Assembly: GCA_035546175.1 (NCBI GenBank)
Contig: DASZWW010000473.1
Location: forward strand, 1-22,447
DNA length: 22,447 nucleotides
Direction: 5' to 3'
Origin: DASZFV01 sp035546175
GTDB taxonomy: Bacteria > Myxococcota_A > Polyangia > Fen-1088
Of the stretch, positions 15,481 through 22,329 are shown piece by piece. The notes beneath the pieces are model-generated. The model was not told where the DNA came from and ran no database searches. It saw only the letters and a list, made by a program, of their open reading frames with translations. Both the position numbers and the translations under genes were made by a program. Positions within the stretch are counted from its first letter, which is position 1; each line of letters starts with the position of its first letter.

Positions 15481-15824
15481 TCGACGCGCTCCTCCGGTTC
15501 GCCTTCGGGGGCGCGCTGGTCGCCACCTTCGCGCTCCTCGGCGATCTCTTCGAGCCGAAGAGCTTCGCGGGCCTCTTCGCCGCCGCGCCCTCGATCGCCG
15601 TCGCGACGCTGGCGCTGACCGCGCGCGAGAAGGGCGGCGCCTACGCCGCCGTCGAGGCGCGCTCGATGGTGGTCGGCGGGCTGGCCTTCCTCGGCTACGC
15701 GACGGCCGTCGGCCTCGCCCTCCGCCGTCGGGGCGGGCGGCCGCTCGCGGCGGCGGCGAAGTGTCTCGCCCTGTGGGGCGGGCTGTCGGCGGCGGGCTGG
15801 GCGCTCTGGTTGAGGGCCGGTTGA
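15477..15824 (+). CDS. Small membrane protein, DUF3147-like (first of a pair)
   Basis: This encodes 115 aa with four predicted membrane helices: LLRFAFGGALVATFALLGDLF, FAGLFAAAPSIAVATLALTA, ARSMVVGGLAFLGYATAVGLAL, and CLALWGGLSAAGWALWL. The pattern FEPKSFAGLFAAAPS followed by EKGGAYAAVEARSM is what I associate with DUF3147-type proteins; the function is unknown. The ATG overlaps the pyrophosphatase stop by 4 bases (ATGA), and its own stop overlaps the next gene's TTG start. The three genes are therefore probably translationally coupled. Confidence 0.75.
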   Translation: MIDALLRFAFGGALVATFALLGDLFEPKSFAGLFAAAPSIAVATLALTAREKGGAYAAVEARSMVVGGLAFLGYATAVGLALRRRGGRPLAAAAKCLALWGGLSAAGWALWLRAG

Positions 15825-16282
15825 GGCTCCGCTTCGACTTCGCGCCGCTCCAGCAGACCCACTGGTACGGGCACGTCCTCCGCTTCGTCGCCGGCGGGCT
15901 GACGACGGCCGCCACGGGCCTCGTCGCCAAGGCCTTCGGCCCCGTCGTGGGCGGTCTCTTCCTGGCGTTCCCCTCGATCTTCCCGCTCGGCCTCGGCATG
16001 CTCGAGCGGAGGCACCGAGAGCAGGTGGGCGGCGCCGCCCGCGGCGATCGGGCGCGACGGGCCGGGATCGTCGAGGCGGCCGGCGCGGCGGTGGGCAGCG
16101 TGGGGATCATCGCCTTCGCGCTCGTCGCGCGGGCCACGCTCGGCCGGGCCGCGACCGCCCTGGCGCTCGGCGCCGCCCTGGCCGCCTGGGCGCTCGTCGC
16201 CTTCGCGACCTGGGTGATCCGCAAGAGCGCCCGGCGCCTCGGGCCGTCGCCGCCGGCGCGGGGGGTCAGTGCTAGTCGGTGA
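15821..16282 (+). CDS. Small membrane protein, DUF3147-like (second of a pair)
   Basis: This encodes 153 aa from a TTG start at 15821 that overlaps the previous stop (TTGA) and has GAGGG 4 bp upstream. It has helices at about 22-42 and 45-62 (VVGGLFLAFPSIFPLGLGML), then two more near 90-135. The stretch HWYGHVLRFVAGGLTTAATGLVAKAFGPVVGG and the FPSIFPLG motif parallel the AAAPSIAVATLAL region of the preceding protein, so the pair may form a heteromer. An upstream in-frame alternative start at 15761 overlaps the previous gene by 64 bases and encodes non-conserved-looking residues, so it was not chosen. Function unknown. Confidence 0.72.
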   Translation: MRLRFDFAPLQQTHWYGHVLRFVAGGLTTAATGLVAKAFGPVVGGLFLAFPSIFPLGLGMLERRHREQVGGAARGDRARRAGIVEAAGAAVGSVGIIAFALVARATLGRAATALALGAALAAWALVAFATWVIRKSARRLGPSPPARGVSASR

Positions 16283-16329
16283 ATTCACGCGCCGGCTTGT
16301 GCCGCTCGTCGGCGCGCGCAGGTTTGCAA

Positions 16330-16348
16330 GGACGGCGATCCGCCGTTC
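16330..16348 (+). promoter_or_regulatory. Stem-loop just upstream of the SDR operon ribosome-binding site
   Basis: GGACGGCG, loop ATC, CGCCGTTC forms an 8-bp stem (one G-T wobble) ending 5 bp before the GGGAGG Shine-Dalgarno at 16354-16359. It has no T-run. It may terminate transcripts from the upstream DUF3147 gene or stabilise or control the leader of the following operon. Confidence 0.35.
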
Positions 16349-16367
16349 CACGCGGGAGGCAACGAAG

Positions 16368-17156
16368 ATGTCGGATCAAGGGAAGACGTTCGCGGTCGTC
16401 ACGGGAGCATCCTCGGGCATCGGGCTCGAGCTCGCGCGCTGCGCCGCCGCGGCGGGCTCGGATCTGCTGATCGCCGCCGACGAGCCTCAGATCGACGCCG
16501 CGGCCGCGGAGCTCGCCTCGCTCGGCGTGGACATCGTCGCCATGCAGGTCGACCTCTCGACGTCCGACGGCGTCGAGCAGCTCTGCGCCGCCGCCGAGGG
16601 CCGCCCGGTCGACTACCTGCTCGCAAACGCCGGGCGGGGCCTGGGCCGGGCCTTCCTCGACCAGGACCTCGAGCAGATCCGCCGCGTCGTCGACACGAAC
16701 ATCACCGGCACGCTCGAGCTCATTCACCGCCTGGGCGGCGAGATGTGCGACCGCGGCCAGGGCCGGATCCTCATCACGGGCTCTATCGCGGGCCTGATGC
16801 CCGGCACGTACCAGGCCGTCTACAACGGCACGAAGGCCTTCCTCGACTCGTTCGCGTACGCGCTGCGCGCCGAGCTCAAGGACACGGGCGTCTCGGTGAC
16901 CTGCCTCATGCCGGGCGCCACCGAGACCGAGTTCTTCGAGCGCGCCGACATGATGGACACGAAGGTCGGGACGCAGAAGAAGCAGGATCCCGCGGAGGTC
17001 GCGAAGGCCGGCTTCGAGGCCATGATGCGCGGCGACGCCGAGGTCGTCACCGGCTGGAACAACAAGCTGCGCGCGGCGATCTCCCACATCCTCCCGTCGA
17101 CGACGCTGGCCGAGCAGCACCGCAAGGAGGCGGCCCCCGGGACGGCGAAGCATTGA
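16368..17156 (+). CDS. Short-chain dehydrogenase/reductase (cytoplasmic)
   Basis: This encodes 262 aa of the classical SDR fold: TGASSGIG at residues 12-19, ANAG at 86-89, Asn111 in VVDTNITG, and catalytic Ser139, Tyr152 and Lys156 (VYNGTKAF). MPGATETEFFERADM is the usual substrate-loop region of the group annotated as SDR NAD(P)-dependent oxidoreductases of uncertain substrate (DltE/YqjQ-like). The ATG at 16368 has GGGAGG at 16354-16359; the longer start at 16269 overlaps the previous gene and was rejected. It is the first gene of an apparent three-gene operon and lies 29 bp before the SRPBCC gene. The C terminus (NKLRAAISHILPSTTLAEQHRK) is a likely amphipathic helix. Confidence 0.9.
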   Translation: MSDQGKTFAVVTGASSGIGLELARCAAAAGSDLLIAADEPQIDAAAAELASLGVDIVAMQVDLSTSDGVEQLCAAAEGRPVDYLLANAGRGLGRAFLDQDLEQIRRVVDTNITGTLELIHRLGGEMCDRGQGRILITGSIAGLMPGTYQAVYNGTKAFLDSFAYALRAELKDTGVSVTCLMPGATETEFFERADMMDTKVGTQKKQDPAEVAKAGFEAMMRGDAEVVTGWNNKLRAAISHILPSTTLAEQHRKEAAPGTAKH

Positions 17157-17185
17157 TCGATCGGCGGCCTCTGCGAGGAGATGAC

Positions 17186-18100
17186 ATGGACGACCTTCAG
17201 AAAAGACGCCCCGACAACGCCTCGTTGGGGCTCGGTCTGCTGGGCCTCGGCCTCGGGCTCGGAGCGCTGGCGGCGCCCCGGGCGCTCGTCCGCGCGCTCG
17301 GCGTCGATGCGGGGGCCCGCACGCCCTGGCTCGTCCGCGCCCTGGGCGCGCGCGAGATCGTCACGACCGCGGGGCTGTTCGCCAGCGGGCGCACGGCGCC
17401 GTGGCTCTGGGCGCGCGTCGGGGGCGACCTCATCGACATCACCCTGGTCGCAGGCGCGCTGCGCGCGCCGAGCGCCCGGCGGGGACGGGCCTGGGGCGCG
17501 CTCGGCGGGCTCCTGGGCGTGACCGCGCTCGACGTCATCACCGCCGTGCGGGCGCGCCGCGCCGAGCGGCCCGCGCCGCCGCCCGTCAAGGCGTCCGTGA
17601 CGATCGCGCGGCGGCGCGAGGACGTCTACGGCTTCTGGCGGAACCCCGCCAACGCGCCCTCGTTCATGGCCGACGTCGAGTCGGTGGAGGTCCTCGACGA
17701 CCGGCGCTCGCGCTGGACGGCCCGAGGGCCCGTGGGGCCCGTCGTCACCTGGGAGTCCGTCCTCGAGGAGGATCGCCCGGGCGAGCGGCTGAGCTGGCGC
17801 TCGAGCGACGGCTCCGACGTCGACGTCTCCGGCGCGGTGACGTTCTCGGACGCGCCGGGCGGCCGGGGGACGGAGGTGCGCATCTGCGCGCGCTACGCCC
17901 CCCGGAACGACGTCGCGGCGCGCGCCGCCCGCTTCTTGTGGAAGAAGGCGGGGCCGTTCCGGCTCGAGGCCGACCTGCGCCGCTGCAAGCAGATCCTCGA
18001 GGCCGGGCACGTCGCGCACTCCGACGCGCGCGCCGACCACCAACCTCACCCGGCGCGCCCTTCGACGACGGCGTCCTTCGCGCGGGAGGGGCAGGCGTGA
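17186..18100 (+). CDS. Membrane-anchored SRPBCC (polyketide cyclase/dehydrase-like) protein
   Basis: This encodes 304 aa. Residues ~14-125 contain three to four hydrophobic helices (LGLGLLGLGLGLGALAAPRAL; ARVGGDLIDITLVAGAL; WGALGGLLGVTALDVITAV). Residues ~133-285 form an SRPBCC (START-like) domain: VKASVTIARRREDVYGFWRNPANAPSFM, then VTWESVLEEDRPGERLSWRS and GTEVRICARYAP. These domains bind hydrophobic ligands such as lipids or polyketides. The membrane part plus SRPBCC layout occurs in proteins annotated cyclase/dehydrase next to zinc alcohol dehydrogenases. The ATG at 17186 follows GAGGAG at 17175-17180. The C-terminal tail is polar and low complexity. Its stop overlaps the dehydrogenase start (GTGA). 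It could present a hydrophobic substrate to the neighbouring SDR and ADH, which is inference. Confidence 0.82.
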   Translation: MDDLQKRRPDNASLGLGLLGLGLGLGALAAPRALVRALGVDAGARTPWLVRALGAREIVTTAGLFASGRTAPWLWARVGGDLIDITLVAGALRAPSARRGRAWGALGGLLGVTALDVITAVRARRAERPAPPPVKASVTIARRREDVYGFWRNPANAPSFMADVESVEVLDDRRSRWTARGPVGPVVTWESVLEEDRPGERLSWRSSDGSDVDVSGAVTFSDAPGGRGTEVRICARYAPRNDVAARAARFLWKKAGPFRLEADLRRCKQILEAGHVAHSDARADHQPHPARPSTTASFAREGQA

Positions 18101-19269
18101 GGGCCACGGTCTGGCGGGGCAAGCACGACGTGCGCGTCGAGACGGTGCCCGATCCCCGCATCATCGATCAGGGCGACGCGATCGTCCGCGTCACGTCGAC
18201 GGCGATCTGCGGGTCGGACCTGCACCTCTACAACGGATTCATCCCCACGATGGAGAAGGGAGACATCCTCGGCCACGAGTTCATGGGCGAGGTCGTCGAG
18301 GTGGCCCCGGGCGTGCGGCGCCTCGCCGTCGGCGATCGCGTCGTCGTGCCGTTCCCCATCGCGTGCGGCGCGTGCGCGATGTGCATGGCCGAGCTCTACT
18401 CGCTCTGCGAGAACAGCAACCCGAACGCCGGCCTCGCGAAGAAGCTCTGGGGCCACTCGCCGGCGGGCCTGTTCGGCTACTCGCACCTCCTCGGCGGGTA
18501 CAGCGGCGGTCAGGCCGAGTACGTCCGCGTCCCCTTCGCCGACGTGGGACCGGTCAAGGTGCCGGAGGGGCTCGGCGACGAGCAGGTGCTCTTCCTCTCC
18601 GACATCTTCCCGACCGGCTACATGGGCGCCGAGATGTGCGGCATCCAGCCGGGCGACGTCATCGCCGTCTGGGGCGCCGGTCCCGTGGGCCAGCTCGCCA
18701 TCGCGAGCGCGCGCCTGCTCGGCGCGGAGCGGATCATCGCCATCGATCGGTTCCCGTCGCGGCTCGAGCTCGCCCGGACGCGCGCGGGCGCGACGGACAC
18801 GCTCAACTACGAGGAGACGGACATCGAGGGGGCGCTCGAGGAGTTGACGGCGGGGCGGGGCCCCGACGCGTGCATCGACGCCGTCGGGAGCGAGGCGCAC
18901 GGCCACGGCGCGGTGTACGCGTACGACCGCGCCAAGCAGGCCCTCATGCTCGAGAGCGACCGCCCCATCGCGCTCCGGCAGGCGATCCGCGCGTGCCGCA
19001 GCGGCGGGACGATCTCCGTCGTCGGGGTCTACGGCGGGTTCATCGACAAGTTCCCCATGGGGGCGGTGATGAACCGCTCGCTCACGATCAGGTCGGGGCA
19101 GACCCACGTGCAGCGCTACCTCAAGCCGCTGCTCGAGCACATCGTCAACGGGCGGATCGATCCGAGCTTCATCGTCACGCACCGCATGTCGCTGCAGGAG
19201 GCGCCCGAGGCGTACGAGCTGTTCCTCGAGAAGCGGGACGGCTGCGAGAAGGTCGTGCTGTCGCCCTGA
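18097..19269 (+). CDS. Zinc-dependent alcohol dehydrogenase (MDR superfamily, formaldehyde-dehydrogenase-like)
   Basis: This encodes 390 aa of the medium-chain dehydrogenase family. Catalytic zinc ligands are Cys38 (AICGSD) and His60/Glu61 (GHEFMGEVVEV). The structural zinc cysteines are 90, 93, 96 and 104 (CGACAMC and SLC). The Rossmann motif W-G-A-G-P-V-G is at 192-198, followed by an acidic residue in IIAIDRF that favours NAD. The extended insert (NSNPNAGLAKKLWGHSPAGLFGYSHLLGGY) and DAVGSEAHGHG match the group related to glutathione-independent formaldehyde dehydrogenase. It oxidises an alcohol or aldehyde of unknown identity. The GTG start overlaps the SRPBCC stop by 4 bases, with GGGAGGGG at 18083-18090. 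The 3' end faces the HAD gene with 3 bp between the stops. Confidence 0.92.
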   Translation: MRATVWRGKHDVRVETVPDPRIIDQGDAIVRVTSTAICGSDLHLYNGFIPTMEKGDILGHEFMGEVVEVAPGVRRLAVGDRVVVPFPIACGACAMCMAELYSLCENSNPNAGLAKKLWGHSPAGLFGYSHLLGGYSGGQAEYVRVPFADVGPVKVPEGLGDEQVLFLSDIFPTGYMGAEMCGIQPGDVIAVWGAGPVGQLAIASARLLGAERIIAIDRFPSRLELARTRAGATDTLNYEETDIEGALEELTAGRGPDACIDAVGSEAHGHGAVYAYDRAKQALMLESDRPIALRQAIRACRSGGTISVVGVYGGFIDKFPMGAVMNRSLTIRSGQTHVQRYLKPLLEHIVNGRIDPSFIVTHRMSLQEAPEAYELFLEKRDGCEKVVLSP

Positions 19270-19277
19270 GGCTCAGG
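19265..19277. repeat. Palindrome spanning both stop codons of a convergent gene pair
   Basis: CCTGAGGCTCAGG is a perfect inverted repeat (CCTGAG/CTCAGG with one central base) that contains the TGA of the dehydrogenase gene and the TGA of the opposite HAD gene. It has no T-run. It may be a minimal bidirectional end signal or a consequence of the two stops facing each other. Confidence 0.3.
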
Positions 19278-20997
19278 CGTCGGCGGGCAGCGTGTAGCGC
19301 CGCTCGACGGCCTGCCTGACGGCGGCGCGGCTCGCGGCCGGATCGCCGTCGGACGCCGCGTCCGCCTCGATGGCGGCCAGCTCCCACGCGAGCGGCTCGT
19401 CCTTGATGGCCTCGCGCGCCCAGGTCGAGAAGTCGCGCTGGCGCAGGTGGTGGAACCAGGTCGCGGCGTCGACGCCCTCGCCCATCTGCAAGAAGAGGCG
19501 GAGGTTCTGCGCGCGCAGGTTCAGGCGTCCGTCGGCGCCGCGGAAGTAGAAGCTCTTGTCAGGTCCGAGCTCGCCGTCGGCGTACTTGCGCGTGTGCCGC
19601 TTGCGCTCCGCCTGCGAGCGGGCCGGGCGAATCCGCCGCGGCGGGGCCTCGTCTCCGCGGCGCCACAGGTAGGCCTCGCCGGCCTCGAGCGGCCCATCGT
19701 CGACGGGCGGCGCGGCGTCGCCGCCGGCCGCGGCGAACGCCGCGATGGCCTGGGACGGCGTCCGCCCCATGACCATGATGCGGTCGATCGCCGCGATGAC
19801 CGAGCGCGCGACCTGCTCGGGGTGGACGGTCACGAGGACGAACCCGCTCATGTCCGGGGCGGGCGCGCCGCCGTCCGCGTCGCGAGGCATGAGGTGGTGG
19901 GCCTCGTCGACGATGATCCAGTGCGGCCGCCCCGTGCGCGCGCGCAGCTCGAGCAGGTGAGGCAGCAGCGCCGCGAAGAAGGCCGGGCGCGAGTCCAGCG
20001 TCTGGCCGAAGAGGTTGACGACGACGTCGAGGTCGGGCCGGGCCAGCGCCTGGGTGATCTCCTCCACGGTGGGAGGGCGCCGCGCCTCGCCCAGCACGAC
20101 GCCGCGCTCGTCGGCGGTGTAGTCGCCCTCCGGATCGATGATGACGACCTGGTAGCCGCGCTCGGCGAAGCGCTCGGCGAGCCCCGTCACGGCCGTCGAC
20201 TTGCCGCCGCCCGACGTCCCCGCGACGAGCAGCGCGCCGCCGAACGACGGCAGCGTGACCTCCGCGTCCGTGCCCACCTCGCGCCCGAGCGGCGGGTCGT
20301 GGCGCGCCAGGCGCGGCGCGAGCTCGGCGAGATCGGTCGCCCGCAGCCGCTCGCAGAGCTCGGCGACGCCGGCGCCGTGGTCGCCCGTCGTGACGAGATC
20401 GGCGTGCTCGCGCAGCGCGGGCAAGGCGTTGGCGACGGCGGCGCCGCACTCGCAGGCCGCGAGCATGGCGTGGTCGTTCTCGGCGTCCCCCACGGCGACG
20501 GCGTTGTGCGGTGACAGGCGCAGGAGCGCGAGCGCGGCCAGGAGGCCGGTCGCCTTGTTGAGGCCCGAGGGCAGCACCATCACGGCGCCCTTGTTGAAGA
20601 TGACCTGCAGCTCGAGGCCGAGCTCGCGGATCACCTCGAGCACCGTCTGCGCGTGAGGCTGCCGGGTCGCGACGACGACCTGGCCCACGCCGAGGTCGCG
20701 GACGCCGCGGAGGCGGAGCGCGTCGACGAAGGCGGGGGAGGGCGGTCCGGCGAGCGGCGTGGACGCGCGCGTCGCCGGCGTGTACAGCACGGCCCCGTTC
20801 TCGGCGACCACGAGGTCGAAGAGCTCCAGCGCGGGGCACACGCGCTGCAGATCCTCCAGGATCCGCCCGGTCACGAGCACGACGCGCCGGCCGGTCGCGC
20901 GCAAGCGGCGCAGCGCCTCCGCCGTCTCGTCGTCGAGGCGGCCGTCGTGTGCCAGGGTGCCGTCGTAGTCGCAGGCGAGGACGTGGTAGCGCATCAT
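19273..20997 (-). CDS. HAD-IIB phosphatase fused to a P-loop (HerA/DUF87-like) ATPase
   Basis: This encodes 574 aa. Residues 1-225 are a Cof-type HAD hydrolase: motif I DYDGTLA with Asp10/Asp12, motif II Thr43 in VLVTGR, motif III Lys148 in LNKATG, and motif IV VGDAENDHAML with Asp171/Asp175. Residues ~235-455 are an ATPase: Walker A GTSGGGKST (260-268), VVIIDPEGDY (284-293), and Walker B WIIVDEAH with Asp364/Glu365, resembling HerA/FtsK-like DUF87 proteins. Residues ~465-574 (KYADGELGPDKSFYFRG...LNLRAQNLRLFLQM) are a distinct region I associate with other HAD proteins. The HAD part would cleave a small phosphate ester; how the ATPase takes part is unknown. The start could be either ATG at 20997 or 20994. 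The reading frame continues far upstream, but that part has no protein-like content. Confidence 0.88.
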   Translation of the reverse strand: MMRYHVLACDYDGTLAHDGRLDDETAEALRRLRATGRRVVLVTGRILEDLQRVCPALELFDLVVAENGAVLYTPATRASTPLAGPPSPAFVDALRLRGVRDLGVGQVVVATRQPHAQTVLEVIRELGLELQVIFNKGAVMVLPSGLNKATGLLAALALLRLSPHNAVAVGDAENDHAMLAACECGAAVANALPALREHADLVTTGDHGAGVAELCERLRATDLAELAPRLARHDPPLGREVGTDAEVTLPSFGGALLVAGTSGGGKSTAVTGLAERFAERGYQVVIIDPEGDYTADERGVVLGEARRPPTVEEITQALARPDLDVVVNLFGQTLDSRPAFFAALLPHLLELRARTGRPHWIIVDEAHHLMPRDADGGAPAPDMSGFVLVTVHPEQVARSVIAAIDRIMVMGRTPSQAIAAFAAAGGDAAPPVDDGPLEAGEAYLWRRGDEAPPRRIRPARSQAERKRHTRKYADGELGPDKSFYFRGADGRLNLRAQNLRLFLQMGEGVDAATWFHHLRQRDFSTWAREAIKDEPLAWELAAIEADAASDGDPAASRAAVRQAVERRYTLPADA

Positions 20998-21264
20998 CAC
21001 GAGCTTCAGCCAAGGTAAGTCACCGGGCGCAGCGCGGCTCCCCCGCCGGTCTACGCAGTGGTCGGCAAACCCTCTCCGAGCGGGACCGTCGGAGGCGGCG
21101 CGCGCGCGTTTCACGGGCCGGTACCGAGGAGCTCGCAGGCGCGGGCGCGTAACCGCGTGGCTCCCCGGTGACGCGCCCGCCGTGCTCGGCCCCGGTCCGC
21201 GGGCATCGCGGCCGGCCGACACGGCGGCACGCGGGTCGCATCCCCGATCCGAGCGGAGGGACCC
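20998..21264. other. Divergent intergenic gap, no recognised signals
   Basis: This 267-bp gap lies between the HAD/ATPase gene and the membrane-protein gene. It should contain both promoters, but I see no clear -35/-10 pair, no operator and no small gene. Only the GGAGG of the rightward gene near its 3' end is recognisable. Confidence 0.3.
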
Positions 21265-22242
21265 ATGGCTGACCAAGTCTTTGAAACCGGACCCGCCGCC
21301 GTGACGGCGCTGGATGAGCCGCGGAGCGCCCGCATCAGCTGGGGCGCGGTCTTCGGCGGAGCCGTCTCCGCGCTCGGGCTCTGGCTGCTGCTGTACGCGT
21401 TCGGGGTGGCCCTCGGCCTCTCGACCGTCGATCCGAACAACCCGCACAGCCTCAAGGGCTCCGGGATCTTCACGGGCATCTGGAGCGTGCTCTCGCCGCT
21501 CATCGCGCTCTTCGTCGGAGGCCTGGTCGCGGGCCGGCTCGCCGGGAGCTTCGCGCGCGGCTTCGGCGCGCTGCACGGGCTCGTCATGTGGGGCCTCGTC
21601 AGCGTCGCGGGCGCCTTCGCCGTGATGGCGGTCGTGTCGTCCGCGGTCTCGGGGGCCGCGGCGCTGGGCACGGCCGTTGCGAAGGGCGGCGGTCGGGCCA
21701 TCGAGGGGATGACGAAGGGGGTCGCGGGCGGCACCGCCACGCTCGACATCGACTGGAACGCCGCGGTCGGACCCCTCAACCAGCGCCTCACGGCGGAGGG
21801 CAAGCCCACCGTGACGGCGGACCAGCTCCGCGCGGCGACGAAGGACGCGCTCGAGAGCTCCATGCGCGAGGGCCGCTTCGATCGGACGGTCTTCGAGAAC
21901 GCGCTCGCGCAGAACACCGCGCTCACCCAGAGCGACGCGCAGGAGGTCTCGCAGCAGGTCGAGGCGCAGATCAACGACCTCAAGGGCCGGGTCATGGATC
22001 GCGCCCAGGTCGCCGCCGACAAGGCGCGCGTGGGCGCGCTCAAGGCCGCCGATGCGACCGGCAAGGCGTTCTGGGTCGTGTTCGGCGCGCTCGTCCTCGG
22101 CCTTTGCGCGGCGATCGCCGGGGGCGCGCTCGGCGTGCCGCGGCTGTTGCGCGAGCGGATCGCGCGCGGACCCCGCGTCACGGAGCCCGAGCCGACGCCG
22201 CGCGGACCGATCCTGCCGCCGCGCGAGGCGTACCCCCGCTAA
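21265..22242 (+). CDS. Multi-helix membrane protein with a long polar loop, unknown function
   Basis: This encodes 325 aa. Hydrophobic helices occur near residues 24-49 (ISWGAVFGGAVSALGLWLLL), 70-92 (WSVLSPLIALFVGGLVAGRL), 102-133 (LHGLVMWGLVSVAGAFAVMAVV), and 270-296 (FWVVFGALVLGLCAAIAGG). Residues ~140-265 form a polar, Ala/Gln-rich helical loop (TADQLRAATKDALE; SDAQEVSQQVEAQINDLKGRV). The C-terminal 30 residues are Pro/Arg-rich. The first three helices with SARISWGAVFGGAV resemble bacterial membrane proteins sometimes annotated as YrzE or PhnA-like proteins. This is a weak resemblance and I assign no function. GGAGGG 4 bp before the ATG supports the start. It is divergently placed from the HAD/ATPase gene. 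Confidence 0.82.
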   Translation: MADQVFETGPAAVTALDEPRSARISWGAVFGGAVSALGLWLLLYAFGVALGLSTVDPNNPHSLKGSGIFTGIWSVLSPLIALFVGGLVAGRLAGSFARGFGALHGLVMWGLVSVAGAFAVMAVVSSAVSGAAALGTAVAKGGGRAIEGMTKGVAGGTATLDIDWNAAVGPLNQRLTAEGKPTVTADQLRAATKDALESSMREGRFDRTVFENALAQNTALTQSDAQEVSQQVEAQINDLKGRVMDRAQVAADKARVGALKAADATGKAFWVVFGALVLGLCAAIAGGALGVPRLLRERIARGPRVTEPEPTPRGPILPPREAYPR

Positions 22243-22329
22243 CCGGGCGCTCCCTTCGCCGCGCCGGCTGCCCACGGCCGACGCGCGAAAGGGCCTTCCG
22301 TCTGCACCGGAATCTGCCATTCTCCGGCC

